Assembly (NCBI RefSeq): GCF_000716595.1
Contig: NZ_JNXC01000017.1
Span: 1 to 64,000, forward strand
Reading direction: 5' to 3'
Origin: Saccharothrix sp. NRRL B-16314
Lineage (GTDB): Bacteria; Actinomycetota; Actinomycetes; Mycobacteriales; Pseudonocardiaceae
Length of the DNA stretch: 64,000 nt
Part shown: positions 51,126 to 59,485 of the stretch, piece after piece
Layout of the letters: each line of letters begins with the position of its first letter
Numbering within the stretch: the stretch's first letter is position 1
The notes under the pieces: model-generated
Told to the model about the DNA's origin: nothing
The model's input: the letters and a program-made list of their open reading frames with translations, nothing else
Database searches by the model: none
Translations under genes and position numbers: made by a program

Positions 51126-52010
51126 CTAACCGGGCAGGAATTGGATCCGGACGGAGTCGTCGTAGGGCACCACGACCGTTCTCGCGGTGGCGGGCGTCCA
51201 CTCCTCGGGCACCAGGAAGAGGCGTCCGCCTGCCTCGATCAGCAGCCTCAGGCCTTGGCAGCGGACGCGGAAGTGCTGGTTCTCGGAGTTCGGCAGCGGG
51301 AACTGGTGCACGCCCTTCAGCCCTTCCGGTAGGTAGAGCTGCTGTTCCAGGTCCAGCACCACGCGGGGGCGGGTGTGCAGTTCGGCGGCCTGTTCGGCGG
51401 CCCTGCCCCGACCGTACGCGGCGGCGAAGTTGTTCGTGGCCCAGAACAGGCCGAGCACGACGATGGCGACCAGCGCGGTCACCAGGAGGGCGTTCGCCTT
51501 GGTGTGCGTGCCGCGGGGCCGGGTGGTGGTGTTGCGATAGGTCCAGGCCCCGTAGACCAGCAGCGGGAGTCCCAGGGCCAGCGACATCGCGGTCACGCCC
51601 GGGAATTCCTTCCGGGACACGGCGACGACGAGGATGCCCACCGCTGCTCGGGCGAACAGCGCCGCACCGAGGACCATGACGAGGATCGCGACCAGCTTCG
51701 CCGTGCGCGGTCTGGGGCGTTCCAGGAGCGACTTGACGGCGCGGTGGGCCACCAGCGCCAGCACGATCAGCACGAGGAGGCCCGCCAGCGGCGGGAAGAT
51801 GACCTCGGTGCCCAGCAGCAGGAGTTCGGTGGTCGACAGGTCCAGCGCGTTCAGGTCGACGCCGAAGTACTCGTACCGCACGAGCGTGGACACGTAGCCG
51901 AAGTAGAACAGCAGCGCGGCCACGAGGGTCGTCGGGGCGGCGATCGTGGCGAACGACTCCAGCCGGCTCATCACGGTCGCCGACGTGGACGGGGCAGCGG
52001 GGGAGGTCAT
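51126..52010 (-). CDS. Membrane protein of unknown function
   Basis: 294 residues. There are about five membrane helices in the first 200 residues (IAAPTTLVAALLFYFGYVST, FPPLAGLLVLIVLALVA, LVAILVMVLGAALFARAAVG, LALGLPLLVYGAWTY, NALLVTALVAIVVLGLFWAT). An outside or cytoplasmic C-terminal domain of ~90 residues follows (VLDLEQQLYLPEGLKG, GGRLFLVPEEWTPATARTVV). The ATG overlaps the upstream lipoprotein stop. No family was recognised. Confidence 0.7.
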   Translation of the reverse strand: MTSPAAPSTSATVMSRLESFATIAAPTTLVAALLFYFGYVSTLVRYEYFGVDLNALDLSTTELLLLGTEVIFPPLAGLLVLIVLALVAHRAVKSLLERPRPRTAKLVAILVMVLGAALFARAAVGILVVAVSRKEFPGVTAMSLALGLPLLVYGAWTYRNTTTRPRGTHTKANALLVTALVAIVVLGLFWATNNFAAAYGRGRAAEQAAELHTRPRVVLDLEQQLYLPEGLKGVHQFPLPNSENQHFRVRCQGLRLLIEAGGRLFLVPEEWTPATARTVVVPYDDSVRIQFLPG

Positions 52011-52801
52011 GAGGTGGTGCGTGTCGTGGTGCGTGTCGATGTCGTCGTCAAGGACGTCGTCGGGGTTGTGGTGGTGGTCCGGGTGGTGGTCGTCGGGCAC
52101 ACGCGTTGGTCGCCCGGACCGTCCACGGTGTCCGTCGCCCGGCAGCGGAACACCTGGGCGGTCAGGGTTTCCGTTTGCCGCCAGGTGACGACGACCGGGT
52201 TGTCCGGGGTCGGTGACGCCTGGGCGACCCGCGGGTCGTCGCACGGTTTCCCGGCGGTCGACGGGCAGCGCGCCTCGAACGTGAACGTCAGCGCCGCTCG
52301 GGCCTGATCGCCTGCCGGGCGTGACGCCCGGACGTTGACCCGGCAGCTCTCCGCCGACGATCCCTGCGTCGGCTGGAACGTGAAACCGCGGCAGTCGCCG
52401 TTGTTCGAACTGCAGTCCGTGCCGCCCGGCAGCAATTCGAAGACGGCCGGGTCGGACAGCGAGACGTCCACGGTGACGGGAACCGACGTGTCGTCGTTGA
52501 CGTAGAACGGCTTGCACCCGGTTCGCGTGCTGTCCCCTTCGTACAGCGGGAATCGGGGCCACGACGACGTGTCGCTGCGCCCGTCGAGGCGTGCGCCCGC
52601 CACGGTGATGACGCCGGACCCGTTGGTGGGCTCCGTCGGCTCCGTGGTGTCGGTCGGCTCCGTGCCCAGGGTGCCCAGCCCGGTGTCCGTCGTCGTGGTG
52701 GTGGTCGTCGCGCCGTCACCGCCGTCGGGTGACGAACCGCAGCCGGCCAGGAGCGCGAGCGCGGCCACCCCCGTGCCGAACGCACGCCATCCGCGGACCA
52801 C
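52007..52801 (-). CDS. Lipoprotein with Thr-rich ends
   Basis: 264 residues with a lipobox (ALALLAGCGSS). A short Thr-rich stalk is followed by a beta-rich domain with five Cys that could pair (TGCKPFYVNDD, TDCSSNNGDCRGFTF, SCRVNVRAS, RCPSTAGKPC). The C-terminal tail is almost all Thr/Arg/Ser. The central SDPAVFELLPGGTDC stretch recalls immunoglobulin-like domains. It is coupled to the membrane protein after it, so the two probably work together at the membrane. The GTG at 52801 has GGGAGG 9 bases upstream. Confidence 0.72.
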   Translation of the reverse strand: MVRGWRAFGTGVAALALLAGCGSSPDGGDGATTTTTTTDTGLGTLGTEPTDTTEPTEPTNGSGVITVAGARLDGRSDTSSWPRFPLYEGDSTRTGCKPFYVNDDTSVPVTVDVSLSDPAVFELLPGGTDCSSNNGDCRGFTFQPTQGSSAESCRVNVRASRPAGDQARAALTFTFEARCPSTAGKPCDDPRVAQASPTPDNPVVVTWRQTETLTAQVFRCRATDTVDGPGDQRVCPTTTTRTTTTTPTTSLTTTSTRTTTRTTS

Positions 52802-53032
52802 CGCCGATCACCTCCCGCACAGGAGCTCTCACCCAGGAATTCGGCGGTGGCCGACTTCCGTTACGGCTTTCACCCGAAAGTGGGGAGCCGAGTGGGTGCG
52901 GCGGCGGGCGGCAATCGGTCACAGGTTCCTCGATTCCGACGACACCGCGTAATCGCTGTGCTTGACTCGGAGATCAACGAGGGCCGCGGGCGAGGGCCGC
53001 AATCGTGCGGATGTGTTTGAGGGGTGGCGTTG

Positions 53033-54295
53033 GTGGGTGAACGTTTCGGCGCCTATCTCCGGCGCACCGAAGGCAGGCTGACGCTGATCGCGGCGCTCAC
53101 CGCGCTGTCGGCGATCGTGTTCGGCCTGTTCGGGATGACGGTCCTGCGGGACCGGCAGGCGCTGCTGGACGACGCGGTCGACCGGCGGGGCGCCCTCGCG
53201 TCCGCCGCGCTCGACATCTACCGGACGTTCGCCGACGCGGACGCCACCTCGCTCGACGCCGTGCTCGTGGACGAACAGCGCTCGCCGGGGCTCCAGCAGA
53301 GGTTCCGCGAGGACATCTCGGAGGCCGTCGACGCGTTGCGGGAGGCCGCGTCGCGGGACGCCGGCGGCAGTTCCGCCGACCGGGTCCGCGCGGTGACCGA
53401 CCGGGTGCCCCAGTACGTCCAACTGGTCGAGGTCGGCTGGTCCGCCAGCCGCAACAACCACCCCGTCGCCACGTCCTACCTGTCGCAGGCGTCGTTCCTG
53501 GTCCGCGGCACGATCCTGAAGGACGCCGACGAACTGCACGGCGAGCAGATCAAGGCCCTCACCGAGGCTCAGCGCAACGCCTCCGAGCACGCCTGGTTCA
53601 CCTACGCGCTGGGCGTCGTCGTGCTGGTGATCCTCTACCGGTCGCAGCGGTTCCTGTTCGCCCGCACCCGGCGCAAGGTCAACATCGGCCTGCTGGCGGC
53701 GACCGCGCTGACCTTGATCGCCCTGCTCTGGTTACCGATCGCGTTGGCCATCTCGGCGGGCAACGCGGAGGACAGCATCGTCACCCGGGAGAACGTGGTG
53801 GCACCACTGGCGAAGGCGCGCAACGTCGGCAGGTCCGCCGACGGCAACGAGGCGCGCATGCTCATCTACCCCGCGGTCGGCGACATCAAGGCTCTGGAGA
53901 CGGACCTGGCGACGATCCGCGCGCTGATCGACGAAGCCAAGGAGTACGCCGGGTCCGGACCCGACCGGCACCGGGTCGACCAGGCGGCGGAGGCGTTGAA
54001 GTCGTGGACCGAGGCCGACACCCCGCTGATCAGGAAGCAGGAGCCGCCGTTGACCTACTCGGAGACCGTAGCGCTGGTGACACCGCCGGCGGGTGACGCG
54101 AAGTCCTTTGCCGAGCAGGTGGACGAGCACCTGACGGCCGCGATCTCCGGGTACACCGAGAGGTCCGCCAAGTCCACGGACTCCGCCCGCGACGCGCTCA
54201 ACGGGCTGCACGTCGTCTTCGCCCTGCTGGCGATCGGTGCGGCGGTCGCGGCGGTGGCCGGGTTGTGGCCCCGGATCGCGGAGTACTACCGATGA
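53033..54295 (+). CDS. glnX: GlnX-like membrane sensor protein
   Basis: 420 residues with four membrane helices (LTLIAALTALSAIVFGLFGM, FTYALGVVVLVILY, GLLAATALTLIALLWLPIAL, VFALLAIGAAVAAVAGL). Helical extracytoplasmic regions lie between helices 1 and 2 and between 3 and 4. This layout and the next gene match GlnX of Mycobacterium/Corynebacterium, where GlnX and the lipoprotein GlnH sense extracellular Asp/Glu for the kinase PknG. A GTG at 53024 would place the start next to GAGGGG; the GTG at 53033 has it 8 bases upstream and is preferred. The stop overlaps the glnH ATG. Orthology is inferred from topology and gene order. Confidence 0.78.
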   Translation: MGERFGAYLRRTEGRLTLIAALTALSAIVFGLFGMTVLRDRQALLDDAVDRRGALASAALDIYRTFADADATSLDAVLVDEQRSPGLQQRFREDISEAVDALREAASRDAGGSSADRVRAVTDRVPQYVQLVEVGWSASRNNHPVATSYLSQASFLVRGTILKDADELHGEQIKALTEAQRNASEHAWFTYALGVVVLVILYRSQRFLFARTRRKVNIGLLAATALTLIALLWLPIALAISAGNAEDSIVTRENVVAPLAKARNVGRSADGNEARMLIYPAVGDIKALETDLATIRALIDEAKEYAGSGPDRHRVDQAAEALKSWTEADTPLIRKQEPPLTYSETVALVTPPAGDAKSFAEQVDEHLTAAISGYTERSAKSTDSARDALNGLHVVFALLAIGAAVAAVAGLWPRIAEYYR

Positions 54296-55383
54296 GGGCG
54301 CGCGCCGCCGTCGTGGCCCTCGCCCTGCTGGTCGCGGGGTGTTCGGCCCCGGTTCCCGCGCCGCAGGAGAAGCACATCGTGCCGCCGGCGCTGCCCGACG
54401 GCTACTCCGACCCCGGGGTGCCCGCGCCCAGGGTCGAGGAGTGCGAGACGCAGGCGGGCAAGGACCGGTACAACCCCCGCATCACCCTCAACCCGGCGGG
54501 GTTGGCGCGTGACGCGTCCGGCAGGCCCACCGGCCCGACGCTGGACCGGATCCGCCGGGACGGGCTCGTGGTGGGCGTCAGCCAGACCACGCCGCTGCTG
54601 AGCCGCCGCAACCAGGCGACCGGGCAGATGGAGGGCTACGAGATCGACATCATCAACCGGATCGCGGCGGAGTTGTTCGGCGAAGAACTCGCCGTCGACG
54701 ACCGGCGGCTGCGCCTGGTGACGATGCCGACCGGCAGCCGGCTGCTGGCCCTGGCCACCGGCAGGAACAAGGCGACGAGGGAGGCGGACCCGCGGTTGGC
54801 GGAGGTGCCGCAGACCGACATGGTCGTCGCCGACGTGACGCTCACGTGCGACCGGGTGGCCAACCACGACGTGATGTACTCCGCGCCCTACCTGACCACG
54901 AACGCGGGCATCCTCACCCGCACGGGCGCGCAGCGGCGGGACACGCTGGCGGACCTGGACGGGCAGAAGGTGTGCGCGGCATCGGGCACGACGAGCATCG
55001 CGGACCTGAAGCGGACCCGGGAGAAGGGCATCGGGATCTTGCCGGTGTCGGTGCCGGACTCCAGCGAGTGCCTGATGCTGCTGCAACGCGGTCTCGTGGA
55101 GGCGGTCTACACCGACTTCCCGATCCTGCAGGGGCTCCAGCTCCAGGACCCCGGCACCACGTTGGTCGACCTGCGCGGTGAGGGCGGCGGCGAGGCGGGG
55201 ATCGCGATGAGCAAGGACCACCAGGACCTGGTCCGGTTCGTGAACGGCGTGCTGGACGAGATGCGCGCCGACGGCACCCTGGTGGCCTCGCGCGACCGGT
55301 GGTTCGTCGACGAGGTGCGGGCGGCCCGGCTGGACGACCCGGGTCCGCAGCAGGCCTTGCCGCCCGTCTCCTACGTCGACTGA
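54292..55383 (+). CDS. glnH: GlnH-like amino-acid-binding lipoprotein
   Basis: 363 residues: lipobox ALALLVAGCSA, an N-terminal extension with two Cys, then a family 3 solute-binding protein (LDRIRRDGLVVGVSQTTPLL, GYEIDIINRIAAELFG, DVMYSAPYLTTNAGILTRTG, DLDGQKVCAASGTTSI, YTDFPILQG, AGIAMSKDHQDLVRFVN). There is no ABC permease or ATPase gene nearby, so it is a sensor, not an importer component. It lies directly after the GlnX-like gene (ATGA overlap) and near the PknG-like gene on the other strand. Confidence 0.83.
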   Translation: MRARAAVVALALLVAGCSAPVPAPQEKHIVPPALPDGYSDPGVPAPRVEECETQAGKDRYNPRITLNPAGLARDASGRPTGPTLDRIRRDGLVVGVSQTTPLLSRRNQATGQMEGYEIDIINRIAAELFGEELAVDDRRLRLVTMPTGSRLLALATGRNKATREADPRLAEVPQTDMVVADVTLTCDRVANHDVMYSAPYLTTNAGILTRTGAQRRDTLADLDGQKVCAASGTTSIADLKRTREKGIGILPVSVPDSSECLMLLQRGLVEAVYTDFPILQGLQLQDPGTTLVDLRGEGGGEAGIAMSKDHQDLVRFVNGVLDEMRADGTLVASRDRWFVDEVRAARLDDPGPQQALPPVSYVD

Positions 55384-55414
55384 CCCCGTCCCCCGGGGCC
55401 ACCGCTCCTGCGGA

Positions 55415-55786
55415 TCACGGCTCCTCGACGGTCTCCTCCTCCACGGGCAGGCCGTCGCGGCGCCACCGGAGCTTGACCTCGAACTGGCCCTGGATGCCGG
55501 TGCGGGCGATCACCGCGCCCGCCTCGGCGTCCAGCTTGAGCCCGAACTTCAGCTCGACCTCGTCGGGCGCGCGGGTCATCGACGTGAACTGGGCGAGGGC
55601 CGCCGCCGCGGCGTCCCGGACTCCGGCGACGGCCTGCTCGAACGTGTCGCGAGCCTCCTGGAGGACCCGCGTCGAGGTGCGGCCGGCGCGGGAGACGCCC
55701 GGCCGTTCGTCCACCTCGACGAGGATCGAGCCGCCTTCGGCCAGCGGGAACCGGACGAGCTCCGAGTGCGGGTGCTCCGTGCTCAC
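55415..55786 (-). CDS. Trypsin-co-occurring (Trypco1 / CU044_2847 family) protein
   Basis: 123 residues with the family pattern ELVRFPLAEGGSILVEVDE at the start and DEVELKFGLKLDAEAGAVIA...EGQFEVKLRW-like strands at the end. A helical middle section lies between them (VLQEARDTFEQAVAGVRDAA). These small beta-barrel-like proteins are typically found with trypsin-like proteases and NTPases in predicted conflict/signalling operons; here the protease is three genes upstream. The GTG is 50 bases after the VWA stop. Its molecular role is unknown. Confidence 0.78.
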   Translation of the reverse strand: MSTEHPHSELVRFPLAEGGSILVEVDERPGVSRAGRTSTRVLQEARDTFEQAVAGVRDAAAAALAQFTSMTRAPDEVELKFGLKLDAEAGAVIARTGIQGQFEVKLRWRRDGLPVEEETVEEP

Positions 55787-55835
55787 AGGGTTGTTCTCCT
55801 CAAGGTGTTCTCGGTGTTCTCGACGTCCTCGGCGG

Positions 55836-57287
55836 TCACGCGGTCAGCGCGGTGCGGCAGTCGCCGCAGAACCGCGCGGTCGAAGGCCACGTCTTCGCGC
55901 AGTTCGGGCAGGTGATGTCCGCCCCCGCGGCGGCTTTCGGCTCAGCGGAGGCGGGGCGCGCGGGCGTCGCCATGGGGCTCATGCTCGACACGACCGAACC
56001 CATCGCGGCGGACAGCAGGTCGACGGCGGCGAGCCGGTCCTTGAGCCGCACCACGCCGTCGGCGGGGTCGCCGACGACCTCGACCAGCCGCAGCAGCCGG
56101 ACCAGCACCTTGTCGTTGCCCAACGCGGTGGCGAGCGCGACCGCGCGGCCCCACTCGGACGCGGCCTTCACCAGGTCGCCCGCGTCGTGGGCGTCGCAGC
56201 CGCCCAGCACGGCTTGGCCCAGCTCGGTCTGGTCGGTGTAGTGCGCGACCTTGGGGTCCAGCACGCTGGACAGCTTCAAGTCCGCCGTCCACTGCGCCAG
56301 GACGTTCACGGGCGCGCACGCGGTCTCGAACTCCGTCGCGCCCGCACGCCGGACCTGGAGGTCGACGCGGCCGACCCGGATGTCGTGGTCCAGCTCCGCG
56401 TCCGACGAGTCGACCTTGAGCCGCAAGTGGAACTCGCGGCTCTCCGCGCCCCACGACCCGGTGGTGAACGCCGTGGTGCGCGCGTCGAGCCGGTCGCCGA
56501 CGAGCGCGGCCTCGGTGGGGAAGGTCTGCCGCAGGAAGTCCACCTCCGAGCGGTTCATGGTCTTCACCACGATCCGCGCCTCGGGCACGATCTTGTCCAT
56601 GGCGGTCCTCGTCATGGCCTCGAAGTCGGCGACGAGGTCGGACGGCTGCCGGACGGCGTCGGCCGTGCCGTGCAGCGCCGCCGCGATCCGCAGCAGCTCG
56701 CGCTTCTCCCAGTCCGCGCCGATGCCGCGGGCGTCGCAGGTGAACACCCGCGAGCACAGGTCGAGCTCGCGGTCGATCTTGCGGTCGATCTCGCTGTTCT
56801 GGCCGTCGGTGAGCATGATGACGTGCCGCACGGCCGTCGGGTGCTCGGAGAGCAGGCGGCGGGCCAGTTCCAGCCACTCGCCCATGTTCGTGCCGCCGTT
56901 GGCCCGCAGCACGCTCACCGCGTTCTTCGCCGCACGGCGGGTCTCGGGCGTCGCCGGCACCAGGGACCGCCCGGTCGGGTAGACGACCCGGGCGTAGTGC
57001 GTCCCCTCGATCACCGCGAACAGCGCGCCGTCGCGCAACGCGTCGATCGCCGCTTTCGTCGCCCGCTGGGCCGCCGCGAGCTTCGTCGGCGGGTACGCCA
57101 TCGAGCCGGAGCAGTCGACGGCGATCACCTCGGCCACCTCGGGCGCGGCGGCGGCGCCCGTCACGCCCTCGGCGGCCACGGTGAGGACGGCGTGCATCTC
57201 GTCGTCCTCGGTGGACAGGTAGCGGTTCTGGCTCACCGACAGGGTGAAACCCGGCACGTTGTCCATGTCGTCGTCCTTGTGCGTCAT
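55836..57287 (-). CDS. von Willebrand factor A domain protein with C-terminal zinc ribbon
   Basis: 483 residues. The N-terminal segment is beta-rich (SVSQNRYLSTEDDEMHAVLT). The VWA domain has a complete MIDAS (VDCSGSM, GGTNMGEW, MLTDGQNSE), so it should bind a divalent metal and a partner acidic residue. A helical region (~350-440) follows, then a zinc ribbon (CPNCAKTWPSTARFCGDC). The ATG overlaps the kinase stop (ATGA). It is probably the scaffold or effector coupled to the kinase (inference). Confidence 0.83.
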   Translation of the reverse strand: MTHKDDDMDNVPGFTLSVSQNRYLSTEDDEMHAVLTVAAEGVTGAAAAPEVAEVIAVDCSGSMAYPPTKLAAAQRATKAAIDALRDGALFAVIEGTHYARVVYPTGRSLVPATPETRRAAKNAVSVLRANGGTNMGEWLELARRLLSEHPTAVRHVIMLTDGQNSEIDRKIDRELDLCSRVFTCDARGIGADWEKRELLRIAAALHGTADAVRQPSDLVADFEAMTRTAMDKIVPEARIVVKTMNRSEVDFLRQTFPTEAALVGDRLDARTTAFTTGSWGAESREFHLRLKVDSSDAELDHDIRVGRVDLQVRRAGATEFETACAPVNVLAQWTADLKLSSVLDPKVAHYTDQTELGQAVLGGCDAHDAGDLVKAASEWGRAVALATALGNDKVLVRLLRLVEVVGDPADGVVRLKDRLAAVDLLSAAMGSVVSSMSPMATPARPASAEPKAAAGADITCPNCAKTWPSTARFCGDCRTALTA

Positions 57288-59485
57288 CGGAGGGTCACCG
57301 GCCGGTACCGGTTCGCGAGGTCGACCAGGTGGGAGCGCTCGGCCCGGGTGTCGGCCTGGCGGGCCAGCGCCCGGTAGGACCGTTCCAGGCGCAGGCGCAG
57401 CGACTCCTCGTGCCGTCGGAGCACGTCGTCGCCGGCCGTGGCGGCGGCGAGCTCGGCCTCCTGCACCACGGCCTCAAGGCGGACGCGGGACTGGCCGGTG
57501 GGCGCGCCGCCGTCGAGGTAGAGCCGGCCCAGCCGGGCGGTGGCGGCGGCGAGGTGGGTGGCGCTCGGGCGGTCGGGCTCACCGGACCGGGTGAGGACGC
57601 CGCTGAGCACGCGCACGGCGGCGATGTGCGCGGCGTCGTAGTGCCGGGACACGGGTGGCGTCTCGTCCAGCGTCGCCACCGCGCCCATGCGGTCGCACTG
57701 CGCCAGCCGGACCCGTGCCAGGCCGAACACGGCGCTGACGACGGACCGGTCCCGCCGCCACACCGCGCCGTACAGGGCCTCGGCCTGGGCGAGCTTGCCG
57801 TTGTGCTCCTCGCAGTAGGCCAGCGCCAGCTTCGGCGCGTCCTCGCCGGGCAGCTCGGCGTAGACCGCGTCGAACGCCGCCTTGGCCTGCTCGACGTCCT
57901 CACCTGCGAGCGCGATGAGCCCTTCGTGCCACCGCAGCCGCCAGTCGCCGTCGCCGCCGAGCAGGTCCCGCGCCTGGTCCAGGCTCTCGGCCGCGGTACC
58001 GAGGTCACGCGCGGCGAGCCCCGCCCGGCACCGGACGAACGCCGTCTCGGGCGTCCTCAGGCCCTCCGCCTCCAGCCGGCCGAGCAGGCGTTGCGGGTCT
58101 TCGGCGTCGGCGGCGGCCAGCACGTCGGCCGCCGGGTCGTCGGCGGTGGCACGGGGCACGGGCAGGCCGACGGCCACCACGTCCGGCGCGGGCCGGCCGT
58201 GGTCGAGCGGCAGGTCGTCCGGCGTCGCGTCGATCCACCGCCGCAACGGGGGCACGGCGCCCAGGCCGTCGTCCAGCAGCGTGGCGGTGTGCACGAACAG
58301 GGTCGACGGCTCCGGCCGCGGCTGCCCGTCACGCAGCGACGCCACCTCGCGCAGCACGCCGCGCAGCTGGTCGGCCATGTCGGCGGCGGAGGCGAACCGG
58401 CGGTCCGGGTCGCGGTCGAGGGCACGGGTGTAGGCGCGGCGGAACGATTCGAGGCCGACCTCGACGCGTTGCCGGTCGTCCGTGCCGTACTGGCCGGTGC
58501 GGTCCGCCGTCGCGAGGTACAACTGGCGCATCAGCTCGCCGACGGTGTGCAGGTCGGACTGCACGGTGAGGCCGCGCTCGGCGATCTCGGACTCGGACAC
58601 CTGGAAGGGCGGGGTGCCGACGACCTTGCCGGACCGGTCGCCGGCCCGCCGGACCGCGCCGAGGTCGATCAGCTTGATCCGGTTGCCGCGCTCGCCGTGC
58701 CTACCCGATCGGACGATCACGTTGTCGGGCTTGAGGTCGCAGTAGAGCAGACCGCGTTCGTGCAGGTAGTCGAACGCCGCCAGCACCTGGAGCCCGGCGG
58801 CGATGACGTGCTCGGTGCGCAGCGGCTCGCCCAGCGGCAGCGAACCGTGGCGCGACCGCTCGGCGACCTCGTTGAGCACCAGGCCGTCCACGTACTCCAT
58901 GACGATGTAGGTGCGCGGCGTGCCGGTGTGCGCTTCGGGGTGGCTGACGAAGTTGAAGATGCGGACGATGTTCGGGTGGTCGATGGTGGTCAGGGCCTGC
59001 CGCTCGGCGGTGGCCAGGTCCGCGTCCGCGACGTCGATCAGTCCTTTGAGGACGACCGGGTTGTCGTCCAGGTGGGTGTCCTTGGCGAGGTAGATCCAGC
59101 CGAGCCCGCCACGGGCGAAGCAGCCGACGACGAGGTACTGGTCGGCGACCAGGTCACCCGGTTCCAGGCTCGGCAGGAACGAGAACGCGGTGCCGCACGC
59201 CAGGCAGAACCCGGCGCCCTGGCCGGGCAGCGCGGTCGGGTCGGGGCAGTCGGGGTTGCCGCACCGCCGGACCCGGACCGGTACCTGCGGATCGGTGAGG
59301 ATGCGGCTGGTCGGGTCGGGGAAGTCGAAGATCGGCAGCGACAACGGGTCGTCGCTGCGCGACCGGCGGCTGCTCTGGCCGGTCGACGTGGACCCGCGCG
59401 GCACCTCGGCCGGACGCCCGCAGTCGTCGCAGTAGCCGGTGTCGTCGATGGTGCCGTTGCAGCGCAGCCTGGTGCAGGCCGTCAT
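57284..59485 (-). CDS. pknG: PknG-like Ser/Thr protein kinase
   Basis: 733 residues, close to PknG's ~750. The N-terminus carries zinc-binding Cys motifs (CNGTIDDTGYCDDC and, like the PknG rubredoxin part, CGNPDCPD...CLACG). The kinase domain (~115-380) has the Gly-loop VGCFARGGLGWIYLAKD, the Lys in VVLKGL, the catalytic loop LLYCDLKPDNVIV, DLGAVRR in place of DFG, and GTPPFQVSESE. The C-terminal ~300 residues are TPR helices (LALAYCEEHNGKLAQAEALY). PknG regulates 2-oxoglutarate metabolism through GarA/OdhI downstream of GlnX/GlnH. Here it sits in a protease-kinase-VWA-Trypco1 operon, coupled on both sides. Confidence 0.85.
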   Translation of the reverse strand: MTACTRLRCNGTIDDTGYCDDCGRPAEVPRGSTSTGQSSRRSRSDDPLSLPIFDFPDPTSRILTDPQVPVRVRRCGNPDCPDPTALPGQGAGFCLACGTAFSFLPSLEPGDLVADQYLVVGCFARGGLGWIYLAKDTHLDDNPVVLKGLIDVADADLATAERQALTTIDHPNIVRIFNFVSHPEAHTGTPRTYIVMEYVDGLVLNEVAERSRHGSLPLGEPLRTEHVIAAGLQVLAAFDYLHERGLLYCDLKPDNVIVRSGRHGERGNRIKLIDLGAVRRAGDRSGKVVGTPPFQVSESEIAERGLTVQSDLHTVGELMRQLYLATADRTGQYGTDDRQRVEVGLESFRRAYTRALDRDPDRRFASAADMADQLRGVLREVASLRDGQPRPEPSTLFVHTATLLDDGLGAVPPLRRWIDATPDDLPLDHGRPAPDVVAVGLPVPRATADDPAADVLAAADAEDPQRLLGRLEAEGLRTPETAFVRCRAGLAARDLGTAAESLDQARDLLGGDGDWRLRWHEGLIALAGEDVEQAKAAFDAVYAELPGEDAPKLALAYCEEHNGKLAQAEALYGAVWRRDRSVVSAVFGLARVRLAQCDRMGAVATLDETPPVSRHYDAAHIAAVRVLSGVLTRSGEPDRPSATHLAAATARLGRLYLDGGAPTGQSRVRLEAVVQEAELAAATAGDDVLRRHEESLRLRLERSYRALARQADTRAERSHLVDLANRYRPVTLR

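Noticed and set aside
54292..55383. GlnH as part of a glutamine ABC importer
   Set aside because: No permease or ATPase gene is nearby, while a GlnX-like membrane gene and a PknG-like gene are, which fits a sensor.
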